Of a stretch of DNA of 64,000 bases, positions 1 through 9,033 are shown in pieces. This DNA is from Desulfobulbaceae bacterium (GTDB lineage Bacteria; Desulfobacterota; Desulfobulbia; Desulfobulbales; Desulfocapsaceae), in contig QZLB01000097.1 of assembly GCA_004796425.1 (NCBI GenBank), positions 16,453-80,452 on the forward strand, read 5' to 3'. A program made the translations under genes and the position numbers. Position 1 is the stretch's first letter. Every line of letters starts with the position of its first letter. Below the pieces are notes generated by a model that was given only the letters and a program-made list of their open reading frames with translations, was not told the DNA's origin and ran no database searches.

Positions 1-471
1 ACCGCTTTGATTGTTTGGATGGGTGCCGCCGTTTCCTGCGCATCACATGGAAACTTCGGCTCGATTCGTGAAAACCATCAAGTAACGAGCAGTTACCGAA
101 GCTATGAGGTTAACCCACAGTATCAATATTTCTATTACGGTAGATTTTTGGAACCAGATGCCATCCTTGGTATTGATCGATCCTTTGAGGTTCGGAGTCA
201 GTTATGGAAACCGATAGATCTGGACCAGGATCAACTTGAAACCTGGGTGATAACGCTGGATCGAAGAAGTCCCGACCAGGAGTATAACTCTAGATACCCA
301 AGACGCTATCAAGGTTCGTACGTCACCGATCCCAATGGTACGGTGGTTGGAACCTGGTATTCCAAGCTGGATTGGGGAGTCTTTGAGTTTAGTGAACCGA
401 ATGTGATCGTGCCATACGCTCCGTCACTCAAGCCGGGATCGACGCAACGAATCTTTCGGGTTGATGATTAG
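1..471 (+). CDS. Putative lipoprotein, 5' end outside window
   Basis: The reading frame is open from the first base, so the gene probably starts upstream of the window; a TTG at 7 is the only start-like codon near the edge. A short hydrophobic stretch ends in AAVSC, which resembles a lipobox (Cys at about residue 13 of the visible frame), so I infer an exported lipoprotein. The mature part is rich in Tyr, Arg and Asp with beta-type alternation (for example GRFLEPDAILGIDRSFEVR and GTWYSKLDWGVFEF). No family is recognised. It ends about 20 bp before a terminator shared with the convergent porin gene. Confidence 0.5.
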   Translation, partial: TALIVWMGAAVSCASHGNFGSIRENHQVTSSYRSYEVNPQYQYFYYGRFLEPDAILGIDRSFEVRSQLWKPIDLDQDQLETWVITLDRRSPDQEYNSRYPRRYQGSYVTDPNGTVVGTWYSKLDWGVFEFSEPNVIVPYAPSLKPGSTQRIFRVDD

Positions 472-491
472 AGAGGAGAAGGGTGAAGAGC

Positions 492-530
492 AAAAAAAAG
501 GCGAACCCCGTGAAGGGTCCGCCTTTTTTT
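492..530. terminator. Bidirectional intrinsic terminator
   Basis: An A-run, a stem GGCGAACCC / GGGTCCGCC (one mismatch), a short loop and a run of seven T lie between two convergent genes. The A-run/T-run symmetry means it can end transcripts from both the lipoprotein (+) and the porin (-). Confidence 0.85.
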
Positions 531-559
531 GTAATGTAACTAAGCGTTGAACGTATTGC

Positions 560-1693
560 TTAGAAGCTTACAGAAAGCGTGAATGCTGCACCAAAAGGAT
601 CTTCGGTATCGAAACTATCTGCATCAAGCATCAGATAACCAAGATCGGTGGTGAATTTCGCGCCATCTACGATAACGTAGGTGAATTTTGCAGATGCTTC
701 AAATGCGGTTACGATATCAGCATCAACATATACCAGGTTACCTTTCACACTCATCTTATCAGAGATTTTGTAACCGAAGGTCGCGCCGCCCCATACGGTG
801 TCTTGCGCTGCGCCATTGATTGCACCAACCTGCTCGGTAACTGCCGGGGTGATTGAAGAAGCACCACCGATCATGATGAAACCGAAGTCATCGTCAGCAA
901 CATAACCGTCAACGGTTGCACCAACGTTAACCAGAACGGAAGCTGCACCGAAGTTCATTGCACCCTGTACGTAGCCACCAAAACCTGCATCCGGGCCAGC
1001 GGTAACTTCTTCACTGGTGTATGCAAATTCAGCGGTCAGAGCAACAGGACCAGCGTTCGGAGCGTCAAACTTGATGGTTCCAGCGAAACCACTGTTGTCA
1101 GAATTGGTCTCGTCACTGAGGTACCATACAAAAGCGGTCAGAGCCATGTCTGCACCAAACTTCTGGTTCAGGTAGGCAGCATAGATGTTGATATCTTCAT
1201 CATCGATCAGGTCTGCAGCGGTTCCTGCATATTCCTGAGCCTTGATGTAGAAAACCTGCGCCAGAGTCATGTCGTTAACATACTTGAGCAGAACAACGTC
1301 ACTTGATCTATCATAGAAAAAGAAAGGAGTTGCATCGATTGGCTTATGGCCACCTTCCAGAGTTACCGGTCCAAGAGGAACACCAAGATATCCGTAGTCG
1401 CCGGTGATGGCGTTATCGGTATTGGCGCCGCCGTCCATGGTTCCCTCACTCAGTTTGATCTGAGCTTCGCCATAAACGCCACTCTCGGTGGATGCTTTAA
1501 TTTTTACACGAAAACGAGTGTGAATTTTGTCATCAATTTCGTTGGTACGTGGATTGGTGAGGCCGGCATCGTAGTTACGCTCTACGTATCCACGCAGACG
1601 AGCGCTACCGGTCAGGTCAATTTTCGCTGCTGCGGTTGACACCATGGTACCAACCAGCATCAGGCCTGCTGCTGTAGCAAGTACTTTTTTCAT
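560..1693 (-). CDS. Outer-membrane porin-like beta-barrel protein
   Basis: A 377-residue protein with a clear Sec signal peptide (MKKVLATAAGLML..., likely cut after AAA at about residue 23). The mature chain has short alternating hydrophobic strands and ends in Phe (TLSVSF), the usual C-terminal signature of an outer-membrane barrel recognised by BamA. Acidic loops (DTEDPF, DDEDIN) fit surface or pore loops. Length and pattern resemble general porins of Desulfobulbales and relatives; substrate selectivity cannot be read from sequence. A strong AGGAGAG ribosome site lies just before the ATG, and a good sigma70-type promoter lies 120-150 bp upstream, consistent with a highly expressed protein with a long 5' leader. 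It stands alone, with a terminator behind it. Confidence 0.8.
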   Translation of the reverse strand: MKKVLATAAGLMLVGTMVSTAAAKIDLTGSARLRGYVERNYDAGLTNPRTNEIDDKIHTRFRVKIKASTESGVYGEAQIKLSEGTMDGGANTDNAITGDYGYLGVPLGPVTLEGGHKPIDATPFFFYDRSSDVVLLKYVNDMTLAQVFYIKAQEYAGTAADLIDDEDINIYAAYLNQKFGADMALTAFVWYLSDETNSDNSGFAGTIKFDAPNAGPVALTAEFAYTSEEVTAGPDAGFGGYVQGAMNFGAASVLVNVGATVDGYVADDDFGFIMIGGASSITPAVTEQVGAINGAAQDTVWGGATFGYKISDKMSVKGNLVYVDADIVTAFEASAKFTYVIVDGAKFTTDLGYLMLDADSFDTEDPFGAAFTLSVSF

Positions 1694-1813
1694 TTTTCTC
1701 TCCTAGGTTGTTACTTTTTTACCCTGGCGATATTACCAGGGCCTGCAGTTTGAATCTCCAGAATCTCAGAAAATTCGCTAAAAGCCTTCAAAGTCTGGAA
1801 AACGTTACGTCAA

Positions 1814-1842
1814 TCTATATACCTGCCCCACAGCTATGTCAA
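1814..1842 (-). promoter_or_regulatory. Sigma70-type promoter of the porin gene
   Basis: On the minus strand TTGACA (1837-1842) is followed after 17 bp by TATAGA (1814-1819). The leader to the porin ATG is about 115 nt and contains a CCCTGG / CCAGGG hairpin at 1722-1741, which might influence mRNA stability. Confidence 0.65.
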
Positions 1843-1921
1843 GTTTTTTTTACCAAAAGTATAAAAATTTATACTGTTTTTTTTACCCTGTTCATTACCT
1901 GCTTATTTCGAATGTATCATA

Positions 1922-3655
1922 TTAAGGTTGCTTACTTTTTATCTCATAAGCCAAAATCCTGCTTTTGACACCGCCAGGCAGAATTTTCTCCAACAGTGAA
2001 GCCGCTGGCACCTGGGCGACAAAAAGCCGGTTCAGTACCGCATTTTCCTCTTCCGGCAAAGCTTCCCCAACAGTGTCAAACCCATAGTCCGCCACATATC
2101 CTTCAAGCCGACTCGTCCGCCATAACTCAATCAAACCACCTTGTCGCCAAGTGAGACAGGCAACCGAACCACCGTCATAAACCCTCGTATTAGCAAGAAA
2201 TCTACTCGCGTTATTGCCATGAGTTGACACCACTATCTCAGGTATTCCATCACCGGTGATATCTTTTGCATCAAGCCTGCCGGGAATAAAGACGAGGGTT
2301 CTGCGAGAAGAAATCTTCTCACTATAACCTTCCGGCCCATCGGCCTCAGCATCTTCGATAGATGGTCCGAAAAATCGTTTACTTCCCCCATAACTGGCGC
2401 TGCTCACCCAGATCAAATCGAGGGTTTCATTATAGAGATTCAGTAACTCACGATCATCCAGAGTGACAGTTTCATATGTGCCATCTCCATTAAAATCATC
2501 GACCACAAAATCAAAAAGATTTGTCTTTTCCGGGAGCAGCAACTTCATGCCCCGCTTCAACGACCCCTTTACGGGATTACCATTTAATTCGAACACTCCC
2601 GGCTGGAGAAAATCATCGGATATGTTCGGGCTGTCTTTCTGCCCCGCTAGAATCATCCCTTTCCCCGGCCAGAAGACGGGCCGGATATACCAGTTGATCC
2701 GCTCTTTCAAAATATTCAAGTCTCCCGTACCATCCCAATCCAATATCGCCGAATGGGGAAATCGCCCCCGGTTTGCTGAAACGTAGATTCGCACCTGGTC
2801 ATCTCCGGCCAGCTTTGCTGCATGCATCGAATGGATCTTAATATTCGGTGGAAAATCATAGGAGGCAATCTGCTGAAATTTCATATCTGCAAACTTATAG
2901 GCTCTGATCTTACTGCGCGAAGCAGCGATTACCTCATTACCACCGTCACCATCAAGGTCTGCCAGGACCATCGTTTCGATCTCTAGCGGAATCGCGGGGC
3001 TTTTCCTAACCCCCCGTGAGGTGAACTGTTCATTATTATCATCATCCAACAGTCCGGCACCACCATAGAGTCCCTTTTTGTAATCACGCTCCGGATGCGG
3101 TGTTCGAAACGCACTCATACCGTCATCTGCCAGGTCTGAACCCTGAGGCTCCACATCAGCTGACTCGGTCTGCTGGCTGCCTGAAACAATGGATACGGTT
3201 TCATCTACAATCATGCCAATCGATGGCAGAAACTTATTGGCCGCGATAATATGGGTGATAATCGGCTCCGGCACGCTTGTTTTAGAATTTTTAGAATATA
3301 ATTGGACTGAGATGGTCAAGCCCTGGCTTTTTTCTGTAATCATCACCTCAAGCAACCACTCTACCGCAAGCTTTGCCACCATCGCTGCAGGAGAGGAATC
3401 GAGATCAGAACGAAGTTGAGCGACCACTTCACTACTCATATTGGTTTCGGTTACGCTGATCATCGGGTCAGCAGAAAGTCGACCGTTGAGTAATGGACGG
3501 ATTGATGGCACAAGGTAACTCAGCTCACCCTGCTGACCTGATTGATTATAAACCACGGCCACTTGGATCTGATCCTGGGCCTGACTGTGCAACGGGGAAA
3601 AAAACATCAAAGAAAACCCTGTCAAAACGAGAAGAACACTGAACACTCGATACAT
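1922..3655 (-). CDS. Secreted FG-GAP/VCBS-repeat protein
   Basis: I start at the ATG followed by a clean signal peptide (MYRVFSVLLVLTGFSLMFF, cut near HSQAQ); an in-frame ATG at 3706 would put charged residues before it. The mature N-terminal part (about residues 30-160) resembles small periplasmic CsgG/TolB-N-type alpha/beta domains, but this is a weak impression. The C-terminal two thirds hold at least three FG-GAP-like calcium loops: DLDGDGGNEVI, DFNGDGTYETV and DITGDGIPEIV. Such repeats usually build a beta-propeller outside the cytoplasm. Function is unknown. It lies downstream of, and divergent from, a small outer-membrane-like protein; the shared 5' region is 3656-3979. Confidence 0.7.
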   Translation of the reverse strand: MYRVFSVLLVLTGFSLMFFSPLHSQAQDQIQVAVVYNQSGQQGELSYLVPSIRPLLNGRLSADPMISVTETNMSSEVVAQLRSDLDSSPAAMVAKLAVEWLLEVMITEKSQGLTISVQLYSKNSKTSVPEPIITHIIAANKFLPSIGMIVDETVSIVSGSQQTESADVEPQGSDLADDGMSAFRTPHPERDYKKGLYGGAGLLDDDNNEQFTSRGVRKSPAIPLEIETMVLADLDGDGGNEVIAASRSKIRAYKFADMKFQQIASYDFPPNIKIHSMHAAKLAGDDQVRIYVSANRGRFPHSAILDWDGTGDLNILKERINWYIRPVFWPGKGMILAGQKDSPNISDDFLQPGVFELNGNPVKGSLKRGMKLLLPEKTNLFDFVVDDFNGDGTYETVTLDDRELLNLYNETLDLIWVSSASYGGSKRFFGPSIEDAEADGPEGYSEKISSRRTLVFIPGRLDAKDITGDGIPEIVVSTHGNNASRFLANTRVYDGGSVACLTWRQGGLIELWRTSRLEGYVADYGFDTVGEALPEEENAVLNRLFVAQVPAASLLEKILPGGVKSRILAYEIKSKQP

Positions 3656-3878
3656 ATCTAACCTGCTCTCATATATGTTACTGATTATGGCGATATCCGG
3701 TTTCACGAACAGCTCATCTTATATAACAAATCAATACCTCCCGCAATAGCCGCGTTTCGGGCGTTCAACAAAATATGGTTCAGCTTCTGTTTAAACGTAA
3801 CGCCAACTGGCACAGTCACGGAGACGATCAGTGAGAAAACCATCTGGTTCCGTTTGGAGATCCAGGTAAATTTAGACC

Positions 3879-3907
3879 TTGACATTTGTAAAAAAAAAAT
3901 CCATTAT
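3879..3907 (+). promoter_or_regulatory. Possible promoter in the 325-bp divergent spacer
   Basis: The spacer 3656-3979 between two divergent genes holds a perfect TTGACA (3879-3884), followed by an A-tract of ten and a weak -10 candidate CATTAT at 3902-3907. A second AT-rich box, TATAAA, is at 3917. Nothing else was recognised in this spacer; a short minus-strand frame at 3703-3885 looks spurious. Confidence 0.3.
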
Positions 3908-3979
3908 GTAACTAAGTATAAATTTTTGTACTGTTTGGTGAGAATTGCTCTCAGCTACCAAAGGATCGTCTGTAAGACC

Positions 3980-4540
3980 ATGGTTTTTAACAGAATGAAA
4001 TATATTACCGTCTGTGCCATCATCTGTTTTTTGAGTTTAGTGATGCTTGAAACAGGTTATGGGGATGACTTCACGACCGCACCCAATTACCGGATTACCG
4101 GTTTTTCTTTTGATACCGATGCGGTTTCAGAGTCAGATCAGGGACTACACTTCGAATCTTCGCGATTTACACCGTTGATGATTACCAATACGGCCTCTGA
4201 CATCCTTGTCGGCGAACCGTTTGGCAATGAATTCATGAGCCAAACCAGCAAATCTTCTCCTCAAGGTTTTGCCGTTGCAGCCGAATACTTGGCAACACCA
4301 AGCCTGGCATTTCACGGTGCGATTGGCGTTACCAAGGGTAACTGGGACCCTGACGCTTCCCTTGAAAGCGAATCAAGCTGGGAAGCAAATATTGGTGTGG
4401 TCTACAATTTCTTTAACTCACTCGCCTACGAAGTCCATTTCGGGTATATGGATACCGGTGACGTGTTCCGCGACTCAAACACCTACACTGATGTCGATTC
4501 AATCATCATGATCAGTAACCAGTTGACACTGAGCTTCTAA
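3980..4540 (+). CDS. Small exported beta-rich protein, possible outer-membrane barrel
   Basis: A protein of about 186 residues. Two starts are possible, ATG 3980 and ATG 3995; the latter gives the tidier signal peptide (MKYITVCAIICFLSLVM..., cut near GYG|DDF). The mature chain has amphipathic strands such as GFAVAAEYLATPSLAFHGAIG and AYEVHFGYMDTG and ends ISNQLTLSF with C-terminal Phe. That pattern fits a small 8-strand outer-membrane barrel, or a fragment of a larger conserved one. No family is recognised. A strong terminator follows. Confidence 0.65.
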   Translation: MVFNRMKYITVCAIICFLSLVMLETGYGDDFTTAPNYRITGFSFDTDAVSESDQGLHFESSRFTPLMITNTASDILVGEPFGNEFMSQTSKSSPQGFAVAAEYLATPSLAFHGAIGVTKGNWDPDASLESESSWEANIGVVYNFFNSLAYEVHFGYMDTGDVFRDSNTYTDVDSIIMISNQLTLSF

Positions 4541-4561
4541 ACGAACCTGCTATTAAGCTAT

Positions 4562-4600
4562 TAGCGGTTTCCATTGCAAATGGAAACCGCTTTTTTTTTG
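4562..4600 (+). terminator. Strong intrinsic terminator
   Basis: A perfect 13-bp stem (AGCGGTTTCCATT / AATGGAAACCGCT) with a 3-nt loop is followed by nine T. It separates the small barrel gene from the glycan cassette. Confidence 0.92.
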
Positions 4601-4634
4601 TTTCCAGAGGATTATTGTATAAGAACACTCTATC

Positions 4635-4663
4635 TTGACTTTCTCAGATGAGTAGAATAATAC
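4635..4663 (+). promoter_or_regulatory. Candidate promoter of the glycan cassette
   Basis: TTGACT (4635-4640), a 17-bp spacer and TAATAC (4658-4663) lie 60 bp before the first glycosyltransferase. The -10 match is modest. The gene has AGGA eight bases before its ATG. Confidence 0.4.
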
Positions 4664-4723
4664 TGCCATTCTGTACTATGCATGCAGGCATAACGATCAT
4701 CCATTTCTACCAGGACCCCGGCT

Positions 4724-5968
4724 ATGAGCGGATCTCCAGCCTTTAATATCTTGATGTACTCCCATGACACTTACGGGCTGGGACATATTCGCCGCACCAT
4801 GGCTATTGCCAGCCATCTTCGGGATGAAAACACCAACATTCTGATCCTGACCGGCTCGCCAATCGCCGGAAGATTTCCCTTTCCACCACAGGTTGACTTT
4901 GTCAGAATTCCTGGAATGATTAAAAAAACAAATGATGAGTACCGTTCCCTGTCTATCCGTATCGATGATGAGCATGCGCTTGGTATCAGAACGAACATCA
5001 TTCTGGCAACCGCCCAGACCTTCAAACCAAACCTTTTCATTGTTGATAAAGAACCGCTTGGTTTAAAGCGTGAAGTACTACCGACTCTGGAATGGCTCAG
5101 TGATCACTCGCCCACCACACGGTCCATACTCGGACTCAGGGATATCCTTGATGAGCCGAACGTGGTTCGGAAGGACTGGGAGGAAAAACAGGTATACGAA
5201 CACCTTGACCGGCTCTATGATGAAATATGGGTCTATGGTGATCGCAGTATCTATGATCCGGTAGAACTTTATCAATTCCCCACCGAGGTGCACGAAAAGG
5301 TTGTTTTCACCGGGTATATCCCCCGGGTTGAAAAATGCTACGGACTGCGTGAGAAAATTCGCAAGCAGTTCCGTGTCATGCCCGATGATAAGTTAGTACT
5401 GGTGACCACCGGAGGCGGCGGGGATGGTGCTGAGTTGCTGGAGCACTTCATCTCCATGCATGATTATTTCCCAACATCGCTGCCGTTCAAGAGTCTGGTC
5501 ATTACCGGACCGTTCATGCCCAAACCGAAGCGAAAAGAGTTCAGAAATAAAGCGAAACGTTTTGGTATCAAAACACTGCCCTTTCATCCCCGCCTTGAAG
5601 AGCTTATGCAGGCTGCAGACATGACGATTTCAATGGGGGGGTATAACACCATTTGTGAAATTCTCACCCAGGCGACCCCCGCTCTAATCATTCCCCGTGA
5701 AACACCAAGAAAGGAACAATTGATACGAGCGCAGTGCCTGAAACAGAGAAAACTGATCGACTACCTGCCGTGGAATTCGGTCAGCCCACAATTGCTCAGG
5801 GAAAAGATTTTTGAGATTCTTTCTCACAGTTCTGACTACTCCAGGACCATGTCTGCCTTTAAATTAACCGGTCTCGAAACCATGCATGAACGGTTGGAGT
5901 TCTTTAAAACCGAGTATCATAACGGCAATCAGATCGGTAGTCAGCCCGAGCTTATCCTGCATTCATGA
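4724..5968 (+). CDS. COG4671-type glycosyltransferase (first copy)
   Basis: A 414-residue protein of the GT-B fold, resembling the predicted glycosyltransferases of COG4671, distant relatives of MurG and UGT. The N-terminal acceptor-side motif is SHDTYGLGHIRRTM (about residues 13-26). The C-terminal nucleotide-sugar side carries a Gly-rich turn TTGGGGDGAEL and MGGYNTICEILTQATPALIIPRE (about 303-326), the place where GT-B enzymes of this type bind the donor. Donor and acceptor are unknown. It is the first gene of a five-gene set with 4-8 nt overlaps throughout; the stop here overlaps the next ATG. A paralogue sits three genes downstream (7885-9033), so the two may act on successive sugars or on similar acceptors. 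Confidence 0.82.
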   Translation: MSGSPAFNILMYSHDTYGLGHIRRTMAIASHLRDENTNILILTGSPIAGRFPFPPQVDFVRIPGMIKKTNDEYRSLSIRIDDEHALGIRTNIILATAQTFKPNLFIVDKEPLGLKREVLPTLEWLSDHSPTTRSILGLRDILDEPNVVRKDWEEKQVYEHLDRLYDEIWVYGDRSIYDPVELYQFPTEVHEKVVFTGYIPRVEKCYGLREKIRKQFRVMPDDKLVLVTTGGGGDGAELLEHFISMHDYFPTSLPFKSLVITGPFMPKPKRKEFRNKAKRFGIKTLPFHPRLEELMQAADMTISMGGYNTICEILTQATPALIIPRETPRKEQLIRAQCLKQRKLIDYLPWNSVSPQLLREKIFEILSHSSDYSRTMSAFKLTGLETMHERLEFFKTEYHNGNQIGSQPELILHS

Positions 5969-7251
5969 AGCAGCCGAACCATCCCACGCTTGCGTATATC
6001 CTGAAAGGGTATCCGCGCATCTCAGAAACCTTTATCTCCAATGAAATTTTACTGCTTGAACAGCGTGGGTTTAAAATGCATCTCTTCCCTATGCGCAAAC
6101 CGCGAGAAAATTTCACCCATGATTCGGTAAAAAAAATCCAGGCCGCCGTTGATTACCTGCCGACTGAGCTTTCCCTGGACTTTGTAAAATTAATTATCCC
6201 AAATCTACTCCTGGTTGCAGCGCAACCGAAGCGATACTTCTCTGCTTTGAAACTTGCACTTGATCGGTACCGCCAGAATCGCAAGATCGCCACCATCAAG
6301 CACCTCTTCCAAGCCGGCTACATGGTGTGGTATCACCTGCGCAAGGATCCGTCAATAGTGCATCTCCACGGACACTTTGCACACTCACCCACCTCCGTTA
6401 CCATGTTTGCGTCACAGCTGTCCGGTCTGCCTTTCAGCTTTACCGCTCATGCCAAGGACATCTATACGTCAGACCCTGAGAAACTCAGGGAGAAAATAGG
6501 TCGTGCCGATTTTGTAATCACCTGCACTCTTCATAACAAAGCGTACCTGGAGTCTTTGATAAAAACGGAATTCACCGCGGTTCATTGTGTGTATCACGGT
6601 ATTGACCTGTCTCTTTTTCACAATCAACAGCAACAGATCACCGCCCGACCACCCTACCAGATTTTCACCATTGCCAGACTCACTCCCAAAAAAGGGTTAC
6701 CAACAATCTACCGGGCATTGAGAATACTCAAGGATAAGGGAATCGACTTCCACCACACCCTGATTGGTGATGGTGATGACCGGGAACAGATCTTGGCCTT
6801 GATCGACCAACTTGAACTCAGCGATTACTGCACCTGGCTGGGAACCCAAAACCACACCCAGGTGCTTGATCGATTTCGCCAGAGTCATCTCTTTGTATTG
6901 GGATGTGAAATCGCTAAAAACGGGGATCGAGACGGTATCCCCAACGTTCTGGTCGAAAGTTTGGCGATGGGTGTTCCCGCAGTTTCCACCAACGTGTCTG
7001 CAATACCTGAAATCCTTATCCACGAGGAAAGTGGACTTACAGTTCCCCCCCGCGACCCTGACGCGCTGGCTGCTGCCATGTCACGACTGCTCCAGGATGA
7101 GCAGTTGAGAAGAAAGGTAATTGAACAGGGCCGCGCGCTGGTGCATGAAAAGTTTGACAATACCATGCTCATCAAAGCGATGGTGGATATCTTTCGAACC
7201 GGCAATTCGAAACTCTCAGAACAACCTCTTGTCTCAGGAACAGATGGTTAG
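5965..7251 (+). CDS. GT4-family glycosyltransferase
   Basis: A 428-residue retaining GT-B enzyme of the glycosyltransferase 4 type. N-terminal GYPRISETFISNEI (14-27) is the pattern common in colanic-acid/exopolysaccharide GT4 enzymes; HGHFAHSPTSVTMF (about 134) follows. The C-terminal domain has TIARLTPKKGL (about 235) and the ES...GVPAVSTNVSAIPE region (about 330-348) that carries the E-x7-E signature for nucleotide-sugar binding. It is probably cytoplasmic and builds an exopolysaccharide, glycolipid or glycan decoration. ATGA overlap with the gene before and an 8-nt overlap with the phosphatase after suggest translational coupling. Confidence 0.85.
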   Translation: MKQPNHPTLAYILKGYPRISETFISNEILLLEQRGFKMHLFPMRKPRENFTHDSVKKIQAAVDYLPTELSLDFVKLIIPNLLLVAAQPKRYFSALKLALDRYRQNRKIATIKHLFQAGYMVWYHLRKDPSIVHLHGHFAHSPTSVTMFASQLSGLPFSFTAHAKDIYTSDPEKLREKIGRADFVITCTLHNKAYLESLIKTEFTAVHCVYHGIDLSLFHNQQQQITARPPYQIFTIARLTPKKGLPTIYRALRILKDKGIDFHHTLIGDGDDREQILALIDQLELSDYCTWLGTQNHTQVLDRFRQSHLFVLGCEIAKNGDRDGIPNVLVESLAMGVPAVSTNVSAIPEILIHEESGLTVPPRDPDALAAAMSRLLQDEQLRRKVIEQGRALVHEKFDNTMLIKAMVDIFRTGNSKLSEQPLVSGTDG

Positions 7252-7888
7252 CACACGCACCCCGGACGCACTGTTGCGATACGGTCTGCTTCGCCACGGC
7301 AAAACAGTCTGGAACGAACAGAAAAGGATCCAGGGGAGGGGTGATTCACCTTTGACCAGGGACGGTATTCATACTGTTGAGCGCTGGGGGCGGCAATTAC
7401 AAACATCCCCGGATCTGGACTGGCGGGTCATTATCCACAGCCCCCAGAAACGAGCCAGAGATACTGCTGAAATCCTTGCCAACATATTGGAAGTAGGTAC
7501 CAAACCGGTTGAAGGTTTGCGTGAGCAGAACTGGGGCAAGTGGGAAGGACTCACTCTTGAGGAAATATCCCGTGATTTTGGCGAGGAATTGGACGAGCAA
7601 ATCAAGCGCGGCTGGGAATTCAGACCGCCAGATGGAGAATCCCGGCGGGAGGTTCTGCATCGTACCCGCACATGTTTGGTCGATTTTGGTGAGACCGCTT
7701 CCCCAGGTAATGTGCTGGTCATTTCTCATCAGGGGGTAATCAAAGCACTTTTGTATGATCTGTTGAACCATGACTATCTACCAGCAAAATCAGCAGCGAT
7801 CCACAAAAATCGTCTTCACCACATCGAATACGCAGCGGGCAGGCTGTTCATTGAAAAACTTGATATCGCGCTGGATAGCTCTTTATGA
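7244..7888 (+). CDS. Histidine phosphatase (phosphoglycerate-mutase-like)
   Basis: A protein of about 214 residues. I chose the ATG at 7244, which overlaps the previous stop by 8 nt; the longer frame upstream is a shadow of the GT4 gene. Histidine-phosphatase marks are intact: LLRHGKT with catalytic His18, SPQKRARDTAEIL (second Arg region), EQNWGKWEGLT, and VISHQGVIKAL with the second catalytic His at about 161. Family members remove phosphate from sugar phosphates, alpha-ribazole phosphate and other small molecules. Between glycosyltransferases, a role on a sugar or lipid-linked phosphate is the most natural inference. Confidence 0.8.
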   Translation: MVSTRTPDALLRYGLLRHGKTVWNEQKRIQGRGDSPLTRDGIHTVERWGRQLQTSPDLDWRVIIHSPQKRARDTAEILANILEVGTKPVEGLREQNWGKWEGLTLEEISRDFGEELDEQIKRGWEFRPPDGESRREVLHRTRTCLVDFGETASPGNVLVISHQGVIKALLYDLLNHDYLPAKSAAIHKNRLHHIEYAAGRLFIEKLDIALDSSL

Positions 7889-9033
7889 AAGTTTCCTACT
7901 ATTGCCAGCATGTTCTGGGCGTTGGTCATCTGCACCGAAGTCTTGAAATTTGTCGGGCGCTTGGCAAGAGATTCCAGGTCGAAATGATCCTTGGCGGGCC
8001 AGAGTCAAATCTGGACGCACCCGGGGTACAGTTCCACCAGTTGCCCGGGCTTAGAATGGACCGAACCTTTTCAGGCCTTGAAACATGTGACCCGGCTGCC
8101 AGTCTGGAAACGGTCAAAGCGCAACGGCAACAGCAACTCCTGGATCATATTACGCAGAACAGACCAGATATCGTTGTCCTGGAGCTTTATCCATTTGGGC
8201 GAAAGCAGTTTCGCTTTGAGCTCGACCCGCTCCTTGAGTGGCTCAGTAGCGATAGTCCTCATACTTTGATTTATTGCAGCCTCAGGGACATCCTGGTAGA
8301 GAAAAGTGAGGGGCAGGATAAATTCGAGACGCGCGCGGTGCATACCTTCAATCGCTTTTTTGACGGACTGCTCGTGCATGCCGACCCGCAGATTGTCACG
8401 ATAGATGAAACATTCACCAAGAGTGATCAGCTCAAACCAGAGATTTTTTACACAGGCTTTGTCACCCCGCACCCCTCGCCCCAGAGAGCTAATGAAATTC
8501 GCAGAATCACCGGCACCAATCAACAGAAGAAACTCATCGTCGCCAGTATTGGTAGTGGTAGTGTTGGAGAAGAACTTCTGTTCAGTGTTGCGCAGGTTCA
8601 TGCCTTGCTCTCGGAGGAAGGTGTGGTTACCCAGATATTCACCGGCCCCTATCTGGACCAGGCAGATTTTAACCGACTCAAAACAATGACTTCAGACTCT
8701 TTAAGGATCGACCGGTTCACCCCCCATTTCATTGATTGGCTTCTTGCTGCAGATCTGTCAATTTCCATGGCTGGATATAATACGACAATGAATGTGCTCG
8801 CCGCCCGGACACCGGCGCTGATGCTCCCTTTTGCCCAGAACCGAGAGCAGCAGATGCGGCTCGAACGTCTCGTGCCGCTCAGTGGAATTTCACCGCTGAC
8901 CAGGGAGCAACTGGAACCCACCCAGTTGCACGAAATTATTGAACAACGACTCAACGATGAGCGCTACAAAAGTGAGGTGAACCTCGACGGTGCCGAAAAC
9001 ACCAGAGATTATCTGATAAAAAAGCTGCGATGA
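7885..9033 (+). CDS. COG4671-type glycosyltransferase (second copy)
   Basis: A 382-residue paralogue of the 4724-5968 product. It shares the layout: CQHVLGVGHLHRSLEI (8-23) at the N-terminus and MAGYNTTMNVLAARTPALML (about 294-313) in the donor site, plus a LRDIL(V/D)E stretch near the middle (SLRDILVEK here, GLRDILDEP there). It overlaps both neighbours by ATGA, so it is translated as part of the same unit. Sugar and acceptor are unknown. Confidence 0.8.
   Translation: MKVSYYCQHVLGVGHLHRSLEICRALGKRFQVEMILGGPESNLDAPGVQFHQLPGLRMDRTFSGLETCDPAASLETVKAQRQQQLLDHITQNRPDIVVLELYPFGRKQFRFELDPLLEWLSSDSPHTLIYCSLRDILVEKSEGQDKFETRAVHTFNRFFDGLLVHADPQIVTIDETFTKSDQLKPEIFYTGFVTPHPSPQRANEIRRITGTNQQKKLIVASIGSGSVGEELLFSVAQVHALLSEEGVVTQIFTGPYLDQADFNRLKTMTSDSLRIDRFTPHFIDWLLAADLSISMAGYNTTMNVLAARTPALMLPFAQNREQQMRLERLVPLSGISPLTREQLEPTQLHEIIEQRLNDERYKSEVNLDGAENTRDYLIKKLR

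Noticed and set aside
1708..1968. Plus-strand frame opposite the porin leader
   Set aside because: It covers the porin promoter and leader and has an irregular amino-acid composition.
3703..3885. 60-codon minus-strand frame in the divergent spacer 3656-3979
   Set aside because: No ribosome site, no domain or signal peptide, and it overlaps the candidate -35 box of the + strand gene.
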